Positions 1-8,453 of a DNA stretch of 64,000 nt are shown here, piece by piece. The stretch covers positions 162,815-226,814 of the forward strand of contig CAIJOB010000011.1 in assembly GCA_903822175.1 (NCBI GenBank), in the 5' to 3' direction. The position numbers were made by a program, and so were the translations under genes. How positions within the stretch are numbered: the stretch's first letter is position 1; each line of letters starts with the position of its first letter. The notes beneath the pieces were generated by a model. That model saw only the letters and a program-made list of their open reading frames with translations, did no database searches and was not told the DNA's origin. The stretch comes from an uncultured Alphaproteobacteria bacterium (GTDB taxonomy: Bacteria; Pseudomonadota; Alphaproteobacteria; Caulobacterales; Caulobacteraceae).

Positions 1-940
1 CCATGGCCTCCAGAAGCAGCATCTGGCCGGGCTTGATGCGCCCGTCGCGCACGCCCTGGTCGAGCGCCAGCGGAATCGACGCCGCCGAGGTGTTGGCGTG
101 CTGATCGAGCGTGGTGATCACCTTGGCCTCGTCAATGCCGACCCGCTTGGCGACCCCTTGCAGGATGCGCAGGTTGGCCTGGTGCGGCACGAACCAGTCG
201 ACGCTAGAGACCTCAATCCCCGCGTCGGCGGCGGCCGAGGTGATCGCCTCGGAGATGTTGACGACGGCGTGGCGGAACACCTGGTTCCCCTGCATGCGCA
301 GCTTGCCGACTTGGCCGTTGGTCGACGGCCCGCCGTCGACGAACAGCAGTTCCTGCTTGGTGCCGTCGGCGCGGAGCGCGAAGCCCAGCAGGCCGCGGTC
401 GGCGGTGGTCCCCTCGCCTTCCTGCGGCTCCACCACCACCGCACCGGCCCCATCGCCGAACAGCACACAGGTGCCGCGGTCGGTCCAGTCCATCAGGCGC
501 GTCATGGTCTCGGCCCCGATCACCAGGGCGACCTTGGACCGGTTGCGCGCCACGAAGCCGTCGGCGACCGACAGCGCATAGACGAAGCCCGAACACACAG
601 CCTGGACGTCAAAAGCGATGCCGATCGGGCAGCCTAGCTTGCGCTGCACGATGGTGGCGACCGCCGGAAAGGTCAGGTCGGGCGTGGTGGTGGCGACAAT
701 GATCAGGTCGACCTCGTCCGGCGTGCGGCCGGCGGCGGCCAGCGCACGCCGCGCGGCCTCCACGGCGAGGTCGGAGACCGGCTCATCGTCGCGGACCTGG
801 TGACGCTGGCGAATGCCCGTGCGCTCGACGATCCACTCGTCGGAGGTGTCGACGAACTTCGACAGATCGGCGTTGGTCACCACCCGCTCAGGCAGATAGC
901 CGCCGACGCCGGTCACCACACTCCGCAGCACGCTCGTCAC
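1..940 (-). CDS. fabH: 3-oxoacyl-ACP synthase III (KAS III), C-terminus cut by window edge
   Basis: Condenses acetyl-CoA with malonyl-ACP to start type II fatty acid synthesis in the cytosol. About 313 residues are visible and the last few lie outside the window. The thiolase-fold triad is present: Cys in 'QAVCSGF' (about residue 116), His in 'PHQAN' and Asn in 'HANTSAA'. I chose the GTG at 940 because it overlaps the plsX stop as GTGA and gives the family-typical N-terminus 'SVVTGVGGYLPE'. It lies downstream of plsX in the same leftward operon, the usual plsX-fabH order linking phospholipid and fatty acid synthesis. Confidence 0.95.
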   Translation of the reverse strand, partial: MTSVLRSVVTGVGGYLPERVVTNADLSKFVDTSDEWIVERTGIRQRHQVRDDEPVSDLAVEAARRALAAAGRTPDEVDLIIVATTTPDLTFPAVATIVQRKLGCPIGIAFDVQAVCSGFVYALSVADGFVARNRSKVALVIGAETMTRLMDWTDRGTCVLFGDGAGAVVVEPQEGEGTTADRGLLGFALRADGTKQELLFVDGGPSTNGQVGKLRMQGNQVFRHAVVNISEAITSAAADAGIEVSSVDWFVPHQANLRILQGVAKRVGIDEAKVITTLDQHANTSAASIPLALDQGVRDGRIKPGQMLLLEAM

Positions 941-2025
941 TCGCTGGCTCCTTGGGCCGCCCCTTCCGCGGGGGGCGGCTCCATCGTCGGCGCAGGCGCG
1001 GGTTCGGCGAGCGCATCGGGGAGCCGTCTCATATTCCGTTCGATCTCGGCGGAGAAGTCGCTGCGTGCAAGATCGGCGGCCAATCGGATCGCCATGGCGA
1101 AATCGCGCTCGCTGGCGCCGCCGTGGCACTTCACCACGATGCCATTCAAGCCCAGCAGCGGCGCGGCCGGCGTGGGGCTGAGCCGCTCGCGGAACTTCAG
1201 CAGCGCCGGACGCGCGAGCAACCCGCCCAGTGTCGCCGCCAGCCCCGAAGTCAGCGCGCCGCGCAGTTCGGCGATCATGAACCCCGCCGCGCCCTCCATG
1301 GCCTTCAACGCCACATTGCCGGTGAAGCCGTCGGTGACGATCACGTCCACGCCGCCGTGGGTGATGTCGTCGCCCTCGACGAAGCCACGGTAATCCAGGT
1401 CGATCTTGCCTTCGCGCAGGATACGGTTGGCCTCCCGCACCTCCTCGTGGCCCTTCATCTCCTCGGAGCCGACGTTCAAGAGGCCGACGGTGGGCTTGGA
1501 GACCCCGTGGGCGGCGCGGTGATAGGCCTCGCCCATGATGGCGAACTCCACCAGCCGCTCGGCGTCGCAGTCGATGTTGGCGCCGACGTCGAGGAATGTG
1601 GTCTTGCCGCGCGGCGTCGGGATGGACGTGACCAGGGCCGGTCGCTCCAGGTCGCCGATCATCCGCAGGATCAGCTTGGAGATCGCCACCATGGCGCCGG
1701 TGTTGCCCGAGGAGACCGCCGCGCCCGCCTGGCCCTCGCGGATCGCTTCAACGGCGTTCCACATCGAGGTGCCCTTGCCCCGGCGCAACGCCTGGGCGGT
1801 CTTCTCGTCCATCGCGATGACGCGGTCAGAGTGGCGGATATCAACGCGGCCGGCGGCCTCGCGGTGCTTGGACAGAGCGGCCTTGATCACCGTCTCGTCG
1901 CCGTGCAGCAGGAAGCGGACATCCGCCGGCAGCGAGGCGATCGCGCGCACGACAGCCGGAATGACCACGGACGGTCCGTGGTCTCCGCCCATGGCGTCGA
2001 TGGAAATTACCAGCGGTTGGGTCAA
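937..2025 (-). CDS. plsX: Phosphate acyltransferase PlsX
   Basis: Converts acyl-ACP and phosphate to acyl-phosphate, the donor for PlsY in membrane phospholipid synthesis. The N-terminus 'VISIDAMGGDHGP' is the family signature, and 'SSGNTGAMV' and 'DVGANID' are also characteristic. The reading frame extends to a GTG at 2088, but the extension is Arg-rich and has no ribosome site. The TTG at 2025 gives 'LTQPLVISIDAMGG', close to how PlsX proteins usually begin, with a distant GAAGGA upstream, so I use it. About 362 aa. The stop overlaps the fabH start by four bases. The last ~25 residues are Ala/Pro-rich and dispensable-looking. Confidence 0.94.
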   Translation of the reverse strand: MTQPLVISIDAMGGDHGPSVVIPAVVRAIASLPADVRFLLHGDETVIKAALSKHREAAGRVDIRHSDRVIAMDEKTAQALRRGKGTSMWNAVEAIREGQAGAAVSSGNTGAMVAISKLILRMIGDLERPALVTSIPTPRGKTTFLDVGANIDCDAERLVEFAIMGEAYHRAAHGVSKPTVGLLNVGSEEMKGHEEVREANRILREGKIDLDYRGFVEGDDITHGGVDVIVTDGFTGNVALKAMEGAAGFMIAELRGALTSGLAATLGGLLARPALLKFRERLSPTPAAPLLGLNGIVVKCHGGASERDFAMAIRLAADLARSDFSAEIERNMRRLPDALAEPAPAPTMEPPPAEGAAQGASE

Positions 2026-2106
2026 GACGGCGCTTTGGTCCTTCGACGGGTCCCGCCGGATTCGCCTGGGACGATAGCGCCCAGGCACGGCAAAGCAAAC
2101 AAGGCC

Positions 2107-2628
2107 TTAGGGCTCCTCGCCCTTCAATTTTCTGAGCATAGCGAAGGGCGAGTCCGGCTCCTGCGGCGGCGTGTAGTCGAACTCCACGCCCGGCTTGCGG
2201 GCGAAGGGGTCGATTTCCAGAGCCAAGTGCTCGACCACATAGGCGGCCAGATCGATGGCGTCGCTCTCCAGCACGTCCGGCGGATCGGGCGCGTCGGGGT
2301 CGTAGTCCACCTCGCCGCCGGTCGGCTCGGGCGCCTGGGGGCTGCCGGCCGGGACGGCGCGGACCTCGATCTCGCCGCTGAGCGGGTGCTCGAAGGGGTC
2401 CAGCGAGATCGCGCAGAGCTGTTCGACCACGACGTCGAAGCGGCCGCTGATCTCCACGCCCTCCATCCAGGGCTTCACGGTCAATTGCGCGCTGAGCGCC
2501 GGCAGGCTCTGCAGATCGAGCGCCTTGGCGATCTTGGCGCGTTCGGCCTCGTCGGGTTCCAGGCGCACCGTGACCGCGCCTCGCGCGACCTCGTGCAGCC
2601 GCAAGGGCGTGGTCCAGGACGAACTCAT
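2107..2628 (-). CDS. DUF177 (YceD) family protein
   Basis: A 173-aa protein of the DUF177/YceD family, whose bacterial members usually sit beside rpmF and plsX; their role is thought to lie in large-subunit rRNA or ribosome metabolism. The family pattern is visible: an N-terminal 'SSWTTPLRLHEVAR', the central Cys region 'VVEQLCAISLDPF' and the C-terminal 'IDLAAYVVEHLALEIDPFAR'. No rpmF lies between it and plsX here. The start ATG overlaps the stop of the upstream chaperone gene as ATGA, so the two are probably translationally coupled. The exact biochemical function is not known to me. Confidence 0.88.
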   Translation of the reverse strand: MSSSWTTPLRLHEVARGAVTVRLEPDEAERAKIAKALDLQSLPALSAQLTVKPWMEGVEISGRFDVVVEQLCAISLDPFEHPLSGEIEVRAVPAGSPQAPEPTGGEVDYDPDAPDPPDVLESDAIDLAAYVVEHLALEIDPFARKPGVEFDYTPPQEPDSPFAMLRKLKGEEP

Positions 2629-3170
2629 AGCGGCTTCCAGGCTGCGTCGCCGGCGGTCAGCGACTCGACCGGCTGCGCGGCCAAACCCGCCCGCTGCGCC
2701 AGCACATAGGCGGTCAGCCGCGGGGCCGGCGCGGGATCGGTCTCGGCATAGACGGTGCGGGCGATCAGCGCCTGTAGCGGCGCCTCGTCCGGCAGGGCGG
2801 CGAAGGCGGCCTCATAGGACTTGCCCCGGCCATAGAAGGCCTCGCCCAGCTTGCGCATCTTGCGTCCGACCGAGAGGTCGCCGACCCCCAGTTCGCGCAG
2901 GGCGTGATCGAGGTCCTTCACATAGGCGTCGAACAGCGCCTGCGAGACATCGGTCGCCGCGGCGCCCAAAGCCTGGCCGTCAGGACTGCGCAGGCGATCC
3001 AGCAGCAGCACCACATGCAGGCTGTAGATTTCGAATCGGCCCTCGGCGGTGTCCGGCGCGCCGAGGTCGGCATAGAGCCCCGGCGCGCGCGATTGCTCGA
3101 CCGCCCGGGCATAGAGCGCGCGGCCTGCGGCTTGCGCGGCGCGGGGTCGGAACAGTCGGTCCAGCAGCAT
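2625..3170 (-). CDS. Ubiquinol-cytochrome c chaperone family protein (CBP3/UQCC1-like)
   Basis: Related to mitochondrial CBP3/UQCC1, which assists assembly of the cytochrome bc1 complex. Visible family features are 'FEIYSLHVVLLLDRLR', 'FDAYVKDLDHALRELGVGD' and 'SVGRKMRKLGEAFYGRG'. I start at the ATG at 3170 (181 aa, 'MLLDRLFRPR') because a GAGG motif sits just upstream. The ATG at 3200, ten codons earlier, has no ribosome site. It heads the leftward run with DUF177, plsX and fabH. A weak TTGACC (3233-3238) upstream may belong to its promoter. It is divergent from the bamE-like gene. Confidence 0.86.
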   Translation of the reverse strand: MLLDRLFRPRAAQAAGRALYARAVEQSRAPGLYADLGAPDTAEGRFEIYSLHVVLLLDRLRSPDGQALGAAATDVSQALFDAYVKDLDHALRELGVGDLSVGRKMRKLGEAFYGRGKSYEAAFAALPDEAPLQALIARTVYAETDPAPAPRLTAYVLAQRAGLAAQPVESLTAGDAAWKPL

Positions 3171-3301
3171 GACGCCTCGATTTCGCCCGATCCATTCCAT
3201 AAAGCCGCATTGAACTAAGGGGCGAGCGACGATAGGTCAAAGCCCCAGGGCAGCCGTCCGATCCCACCGTCCGGCGTAAAGAGCAGGTTCTAAAGCTTCC
3301 A

Positions 3302-3805
3302 ATGACCTCACGAGCCGCCTTCGCCGCGCTTGCCGCAACCCTGCTGATCCCCGCCGCCGCGGGCCTTTCGGCCTGTGCCCCGGTCACCAACTACTCCGGC
3401 TTCCAGGCCATCGAGTCCGACCCGAAGGACGTGAAGATCGGCACGGACACCAAGTCCACCGTCCGCACCCGCCTGGGCTCGCCCTCGGCCACCGGCGCCT
3501 TTGACACCAACACCTGGATCTACATGAACCAGATGAAGTCCCGCGTGGCCTTCAAACGGCCCGAGGTGATCGCGCGCAGCGTGACGCAGATCACCTTCAA
3601 CAAGGACTCCGAACTGGTGGAGAGCGTTAATTCCCTGACGCTGAAGGACGGCAAGGTCGTGGCCTTCAACGGCCGCGAGACCCCGACCCGCGGCCGCGAG
3701 CTGACCATCCTCGAACAGATCCTCGGCAACGTCGGCCGCGGCGGCTTCCTGCCCAACCAGGACCAAGGCGTCCCCGGCACCCGCCCCGGCGACCGCCGAA
3801 ACTAA
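3302..3805 (+). CDS. bamE: BamE/SmpA/OmlA-family outer membrane lipoprotein
   Basis: Accessory lipoprotein of the BAM complex that inserts beta-barrel proteins in the outer membrane. The 167-aa product begins with a lipoprotein signal peptide and a lipobox 'LSAC', so Cys at about residue 25 should be lipidated. The SmpA/OmlA domain follows with 'IGTDTKSTVRTRLGSPSATGAFDTNTWIYMNQ', of which the core is 'TRLGSPS' then 'WIYM'. The C-terminal ~30 residues are Gly/Pro/Asn-rich and look disordered. It stands alone on the + strand, divergent from the cytochrome-chaperone operon. Confidence 0.88.
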   Translation: MTSRAAFAALAATLLIPAAAGLSACAPVTNYSGFQAIESDPKDVKIGTDTKSTVRTRLGSPSATGAFDTNTWIYMNQMKSRVAFKRPEVIARSVTQITFNKDSELVESVNSLTLKDGKVVAFNGRETPTRGRELTILEQILGNVGRGGFLPNQDQGVPGTRPGDRRN

Positions 3806-3806
3806 T

Positions 3807-3953
3807 TTCCCTCCCCCTCGTGGGGAGGGTGGCGAGCGAAGCGAGACGGGTGAGGCAATCGCGTTCAAGCGCCGATGGCGCATTCCGACCCACACTTCCC
3901 CACCCGTCTCGCGCCTATGGCGCGATCCACCCTCCCCAAACGGGGAGGGAAAG
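3807..3953. repeat. Compound intergenic palindromic repeat
   Basis: Two short hairpins with the same arms bracket this element. The left is CCCTCCCC-CTCG-GGGGAGGG type (3809-3829) and the right is CCCTCCCC-AAAC-GGGGAGGG type (3930-3949). Just inside them the sequences 'GAGACGGGTG' and 'CACCCGTCTC' are inverted copies, so the whole 147 bp can fold into one long cruciform. It lies between the convergent bamE-like and hppA genes. It looks like a dispersed REP-like intergenic element; a half-copy with the same arm is at 52163-52189. Confidence 0.75.
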
Positions 3954-3985
3954 AAAAACGCCCCGGAGATCGCTCTCCGGGGCGT
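3954..3985 (-). terminator. Rho-independent terminator of hppA
   Basis: A perfect 12-bp stem, ACGCCCCGGAGA (3958-3969) against TCTCCGGGGCGT (3974-3985), with a TCGC loop. On the minus strand it is followed by TTTTT (3957-3953 side). It lies 25 bp beyond the hppA stop codon. Confidence 0.88.
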
Positions 3986-4009
3986 CTTCGTTTCAGCTTG
4001 CGCTGAAGG

Positions 4010-6142
4010 CTAGTGGATCACGCCGTGAGCCAGGACCGCCAGCAGCAGCAGGGCCACGATGTTGGTGATCTTGATCATCGGGTTCACCGCGGGACCCGAG
4101 GTGTCCTTGTAGGGGTCGCCGACGGTGTCGCCGGTCACGGCCGCCTTGTGGGCTTCCGAACCCTTGCCGCCGTAGTGACCTTCCTCGATCAGTTTCTTGG
4201 CGTTGTCCCAGGCGCCGCCGCCCGAGGTCATCGAGATGGCCACGAACAGGCCCGTGACGATCACGCCCATCAGCATGGCGCCGAGCGACGAGAAGGCCTC
4301 GACCTTGCCGGCGATCGCGCGGATCACGAAGAACAGCAGGACCGGGCTGACGACCGGCAGCAGCGAGGGCACGATCATTTCCTTGATCGCCGCCTGGGTC
4401 AGGATCGCGACGGCGCGGCCGTATTCCGGCTTCACCTCGTAGGTCATGATCCCCGGGTTCTCGCGGAACTGACGGCGGACTTCCTCGACGACGGCTTCAG
4501 CCGCACGCCCCACGGCGGTCATCGACAGACCCCCGAACAGGAAGGGCAGCAGGCCGCCGAACAGCAGCCCGACCACCACGTAGGGGTTGGACAGGTCGAA
4601 GGCCACCGGGCCCAGGCCGTCGAAGAAGCTGCCCGGGGCCGCATTGGCCGCGAAGAACTTCAGGTCCTGGGTGTAGCAGGCGAACAGCACCAGGGCGCCC
4701 AGACCGGCGGAGCCGATCGCATAGCCCTTGGTCACCGCCTTGGTGGTGTTGCCCACGGCGTCGAGCGCGTCGGTGGTGACCCGCACTTCCGGGGGCAGAC
4801 CGGCCATTTCGGCGATGCCGCCGGCGTTGTCGGTCACCGGACCGAAGGCGTCCAGCGCCACGATGAAGCCGGCCAGCGACAGCATCGAGGTGGTGGCGAT
4901 GGCGATGCCGAACAGGCCCGCCAGGTTATAGGTGACGATGATCCCGACGATGATCGTCAGCGCCGGCAGCGCCGTCGATTCCAGTGACATGGCCAGGCCC
5001 TGGATCACGTTGGTGCCGTGACCGGAGACCGAGGCCTTGGCCACCGACTTCACAGGACGGAAGCCCGTGCCGGTGTAGTACTCGGTGATCACCACGATGG
5101 CGGCCGTAACCACCAGGCCGGCGATGCCGCAGTAGAACAGGCTCATGCCGTCGAACGACTTGTCGCCCACCGTCAGCGTAGTGGTGACCAGCTGGGTCAT
5201 CACCCAGTAGATCGCGCCCACCGACAGCACGCCGGTGACGATCAGGCCCTGGTAGAGGGCGCCCATGATGTTGTTGTTCTTGCCCAGACGCACGGCGAAG
5301 GTGCCGATGATCGAGGTGATGATGCAGACGCCGCAGATGGCCAGCGGCAGCAGCATCATGTTGGTGACGACCTCGGTCCCGGCGCTGGCGAAGAAGATCG
5401 CCGCCAGAACCATGGTGGCGACCGTGGTCACCGCATAGGTCTCGAACAGGTCGGCGGCCATGCCGGCGCAGTCGCCGACGTTGTCGCCCACGTTGTCGGC
5501 GATGGTCGCCGCGTTGCGGGGGTCATCTTCCGGAATGCCGGCCTCGACCTTGCCCACCATGTCGCCACCAACGTCGGCGCCCTTGGTGAAGATGCCGCCG
5601 CCGAGACGCGCGAAGATCGAGATCAGCGAGGCGCCGAAGCCCAGCGCGACCATGGAGTCGACCACTTCGCGGCTGGTGTTCAGGTGACCCAGCGGACCGG
5701 TCAGCACGTAGAAATAGCCGGCGACGCCGATCAGGGCGAAGCCCGCCACCAGCATGCCGGTGATCGCGCCGGAGGTGAAGGCGAGCTTCAGGCCCTTGGC
5801 CAGGCCTTCCGACGCCGCCTGAGCGGTGCGGACATTGGCGCGGACCGAAACCAGCATGCCGACGAAGCCGGCCGCACCCGACAGCACCGAGCCGATGGCG
5901 AAGCCCACCGCGGCCAGCGGTCCGATCAGGAAGAAGACCGCGATCAGGATGACCACGCCCACTACGCCGATCGCCGTGTACTGCTTGTTCAGATAGGCCT
6001 GCGCACCCTCCTGGATGGCGGCGGCGATTTCCTGCATCTTCGCGTTGCCGGGCGAGGCCCGCATCAGCGAAGCGGTCTGCACGGCGCCGTACAGCACGGC
6101 CAGCAGGCCGGCTCCGATCACCAGCATCAAAATAGAACTCAT
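4010..6142 (-). CDS. hppA: Membrane H+-translocating pyrophosphatase, K+-independent type
   Basis: Hydrolyses pyrophosphate in the cytosol and pumps protons across the inner membrane. The 710-aa, largely hydrophobic protein carries the pyrophosphate-binding motif '[20 protein letters not shown]' (about residue 190), then '[18 protein letters not shown]', and a C-terminal '[10 protein letters not shown]' region. 'GNTTKA' at about residue 462 has Lys where K+-dependent enzymes have Ala, which predicts a K+-independent proton pump. It is monocistronic, ending in a strong terminator. A 197-bp spacer separates it from the next gene upstream. Confidence 0.97.
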   Translation of the reverse strand: MSSILMLVIGAGLLAVLYGAVQTASLMRASPGNAKMQEIAAAIQEGAQAYLNKQYTAIGVVGVVILIAVFFLIGPLAAVGFAIGSVLSGAAGFVGMLVSVRANVRTAQAASEGLAKGLKLAFTSGAITGMLVAGFALIGVAGYFYVLTGPLGHLNTSREVVDSMVALGFGASLISIFARLGGGIFTKGADVGGDMVGKVEAGIPEDDPRNAATIADNVGDNVGDCAGMAADLFETYAVTTVATMVLAAIFFASAGTEVVTNMMLLPLAICGVCIITSIIGTFAVRLGKNNNIMGALYQGLIVTGVLSVGAIYWVMTQLVTTTLTVGDKSFDGMSLFYCGIAGLVVTAAIVVITEYYTGTGFRPVKSVAKASVSGHGTNVIQGLAMSLESTALPALTIIVGIIVTYNLAGLFGIAIATTSMLSLAGFIVALDAFGPVTDNAGGIAEMAGLPPEVRVTTDALDAVGNTTKAVTKGYAIGSAGLGALVLFACYTQDLKFFAANAAPGSFFDGLGPVAFDLSNPYVVVGLLFGGLLPFLFGGLSMTAVGRAAEAVVEEVRRQFRENPGIMTYEVKPEYGRAVAILTQAAIKEMIVPSLLPVVSPVLLFFVIRAIAGKVEAFSSLGAMLMGVIVTGLFVAISMTSGGGAWDNAKKLIEEGHYGGKGSEAHKAAVTGDTVGDPYKDTSGPAVNPMIKITNIVALLLLAVLAHGVIH

Positions 6143-6339
6143 GTCGTGCGCACCCCTTTACGATCGCGCGGAGGGGAAGCGATCGCCGCGCTTACGCACG
6201 GCCCCGGCTCGCTCCCAGCCCCATTTTTCCCCAAGACGTTCAGGGCGCGCTCTCATAGCGCCCCAAACAAGAGGGCGGAAAGTGCCAAAGTTGGCCCGCG
6301 CACGCAACCTGCGGCGCTGGTGAGCGCCTGGAGAGGCGC

Positions 6340-6780
6340 CTAAGGCATCTCTGGCGCTACCGGACGCGGTGGCATCACGTGCTTCTGCGGAGTTTGCGAG
6401 GTGACGACCACGGAGGCGACGATGCCGGGTCCCGCGATAGCGTTGGCGTCGCGGGTCATGGCGGCGATCAGCCTGGGCTCGTCCACCTTCTGCCAGTCGG
6501 TGGCGACCACGAACGGCGTCTTGTGCGCGTCGCGCACCAGAGCGTCGCGGAAGGCTGGCTCCTTGTCGCGCACCTTGGTCACGTCGGCGCTCGGCCGCAG
6601 GTTCACGCGCACATAGACGAAGACATAGTTCACCAGCCGGCCATCAACCACGATCGGCAGGCCCACCGGCTGCAGGTCGACGTACTGGCCGACCTCCTTG
6701 GGCTTCTTGTCTTCGGCCGCGTGCGCGTTCCCCGCGAAGATCAGCAGAGGTGCGGCGAGAATCAGCAGGCGCTTGAACAT
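6340..6780 (-). CDS. Small secreted protein of unknown function
   Basis: A 146-aa protein with an N-terminal signal peptide ('MFKRLLILAAPLLIFAGNAHA', cleavage likely after 'AHA'), so it is probably periplasmic. The mature part begins with charged residues, then 'YVDLQPVGLPIVVDGRLVNYVFVYVRV', and it ends Pro-rich. The alternating hydrophobic pattern vaguely recalls FliL-type periplasmic domains, but I cannot support that. It is divergent from the aspartic-protease-like gene. A GC-rich hairpin (6332-6345 area) follows the stop, without a clear T tract. Confidence 0.7.
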   Translation of the reverse strand: MFKRLLILAAPLLIFAGNAHAAEDKKPKEVGQYVDLQPVGLPIVVDGRLVNYVFVYVRVNLRPSADVTKVRDKEPAFRDALVRDAHKTPFVVATDWQKVDEPRLIAAMTRDANAIAGPGIVASVVVTSQTPQKHVMPPRPVAPEMP

Positions 6781-6878
6781 GGCGATCAGCTTGCGCGCGG
6801 CAAGTTGCCGGAAGGTTGAGGGCCCCGCGGCCGCGGACGTGTTAGATTCAAAAGAAAACGGCCGGGAGGAGGCCCGCT

Positions 6879-7850
6879 ATGCGTCTAAGCCGCCGCCAGG
6901 CCGCCGCGGGCCTGTTTGCACTGGGAGGCGCGGCCGCGCCGCTCTCGCACGCCTTCGCCCAGGCCCTACCCAACGCGCCGGGGCCCGAAGAAGCGCCGAC
7001 CGAGCTCGGCACGGGCCGCGACGGCTTCGAGCACATGCTGGCGCCCGTCACCGTCAACGGCCAGGGCCCGTTCCAATTCCTCATCGACACCGGCGCCAAC
7101 ACCTCCTGCATCGCCCGCGACCTGGCCCAACGCCTGGCGCTCAAGGCGACGGAGCCGGCGCGGGTGCACACCGTGGTCGGCGTGCGCGAGCGCCCCGGCG
7201 TGATGATCGAGAAGCTGCAGGTGGGCGACCGCAGCCGCCGCTCGGTCCGCGCCGCCTCCCTGCCGCTGGAGGCCGGCCTCGACGGCGTGCTCGGCGTCGA
7301 CTGGCTGATTGGCCAGCGGCTGGAGCTGGGCTTCAAGGCCAAGAGCCTGAACATCACCCGCTCGAAGGCCGACGTCTCCCGCGAAGGCGTCGCTGTGGTG
7401 CCGGCCCGGCGCAGTCAGGGCCAACTCACCATCGTCGACGCCGATCTCAACGGCCGCCGGATCAGCGCTATGATCGATTCCGGCTCGCAGATGACCATCT
7501 GCAATACAGCCCTGCGGACGCTCGTCTCCGACTTCAACCGCCGCGGCCGGCGCGACGACGCCTATAGCCGGGTAAACCTGGAGACCGTGCTCGGCGAGTC
7601 TTTCTCCGGCGAGCTGATCTACCTGCCCTTCCTGCGGCTGGGCGGCCTGCAGATGGGCAACGTCCCCGCCGTCTGGGCCGACATGCACGTCTTCGAACTC
7701 TGGGGCCTGAAAGAGACCCCGGCCCTGGTCCTGGGCATGGACCTCCTCACCCAGTTCGACACCGTCGCCCTCGACTTCGGCCGCTCGCAGGTGAGGTTCG
7801 ACCTGTCGGAGGGCCAGCTCAATCCGGCGAGTGCGCCGAAGCCGGCCTAG
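6879..7850 (+). CDS. Tat-exported retropepsin-like aspartic protease family protein
   Basis: A 323-aa protein beginning 'MRLSRRQAAAGLFALGG', a twin-arginine signal, so it should be exported folded to the periplasm. Two aspartic-protease active-site motifs are present: 'FLIDTGANTS' (about residue 72) and 'AMIDSGSQMT' (about residue 205). Each is followed by a Gly-rich/hydrophobic segment such as 'GVLGVDWL' or 'LVLGMDLL'. A single chain therefore seems to hold two retropepsin-like halves and could form an active site without dimerising. The substrate is unknown. The preceding gene is divergent. Confidence 0.82.
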   Translation: MRLSRRQAAAGLFALGGAAAPLSHAFAQALPNAPGPEEAPTELGTGRDGFEHMLAPVTVNGQGPFQFLIDTGANTSCIARDLAQRLALKATEPARVHTVVGVRERPGVMIEKLQVGDRSRRSVRAASLPLEAGLDGVLGVDWLIGQRLELGFKAKSLNITRSKADVSREGVAVVPARRSQGQLTIVDADLNGRRISAMIDSGSQMTICNTALRTLVSDFNRRGRRDDAYSRVNLETVLGESFSGELIYLPFLRLGGLQMGNVPAVWADMHVFELWGLKETPALVLGMDLLTQFDTVALDFGRSQVRFDLSEGQLNPASAPKPA

Positions 7851-7946
7851 GGGCAGGCCGCCAATTTGGGCAGGGCCTTCCCAATCCGTTGCTGACCGCC
7901 ATCGAGTCCGCCTACCGTCGTCGCCAGCAAACCGCTGGGGGCCGAC

Positions 7947-8453
7947 ATGGACATCCACAAACCGAACAGTTCTTCGACATCCCGCCGCCGTCTTATCCCG
8001 GCGCTCGCGGCCCTTGGCCTGTTGGCGACGGCAGCGTCGGCCTGGGCGGCGGATGCGCCCTCTTCCAAACCCGACCGCGCACAGCAGCAAGCTGCGTTCC
8101 AGGGCTACACCAACGCCTGGCAGGCAGCCTCAACCGATGCCCGTCAGCAGCTCCTGAAAGACGCCCTGGCGACCGGCATGACCTATCAGGACGCCTCGAC
8201 CCACGCCGAGGGCGTCGCCGGCGTCGACGCGATGATCGCCCGGTTCCAGCACCAGAGCCCCGGCGTCACCCTGCGGCTCGAAGACCAGCTCCTCTGGGCC
8301 GACCATGGCCTCGCCCGCTGGTCGATGATGGACCCGAAGGGCGGCCTGATGATGCACGGCTTCGACGTCGTCACCTACGACCCGACCGGCCGCATCAAGA
8401 GCATCGTCGGCTTCTTCGACATCCCGGGGCAGCGACAGGCCCCAGCGCATTAG
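7947..8453 (+). CDS. Secreted NTF2-like (SnoaL-type) protein
   Basis: 168 aa with a signal peptide ending near 'SAWAADA'; it contains 'STSRRRLIPALAALG', so Tat export is possible. The mature part has the feel of the NTF2-like cone fold: an N-terminal helix 'FQGYTNAWQAASTDARQQLLKDAL', 'GVAGVDAMIARFQHQSPG' and a C-terminal strand pair ending 'IVGFFDI'. Such folds bind small ligands or act as hydroxysteroid-isomerase-like enzymes, but no catalytic residues can be assigned. Its stop overlaps the convergent helicase stop by four bases. Confidence 0.75.
   Translation: MDIHKPNSSSTSRRRLIPALAALGLLATAASAWAADAPSSKPDRAQQQAAFQGYTNAWQAASTDARQQLLKDALATGMTYQDASTHAEGVAGVDAMIARFQHQSPGVTLRLEDQLLWADHGLARWSMMDPKGGLMMHGFDVVTYDPTGRIKSIVGFFDIPGQRQAPAH

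Noticed and set aside
5018..6343. 441-codon open frame opposite hppA
   Set aside because: Rich in His, Asp and Gly because it mirrors a membrane protein's codons; no conserved motif and hppA is certain.
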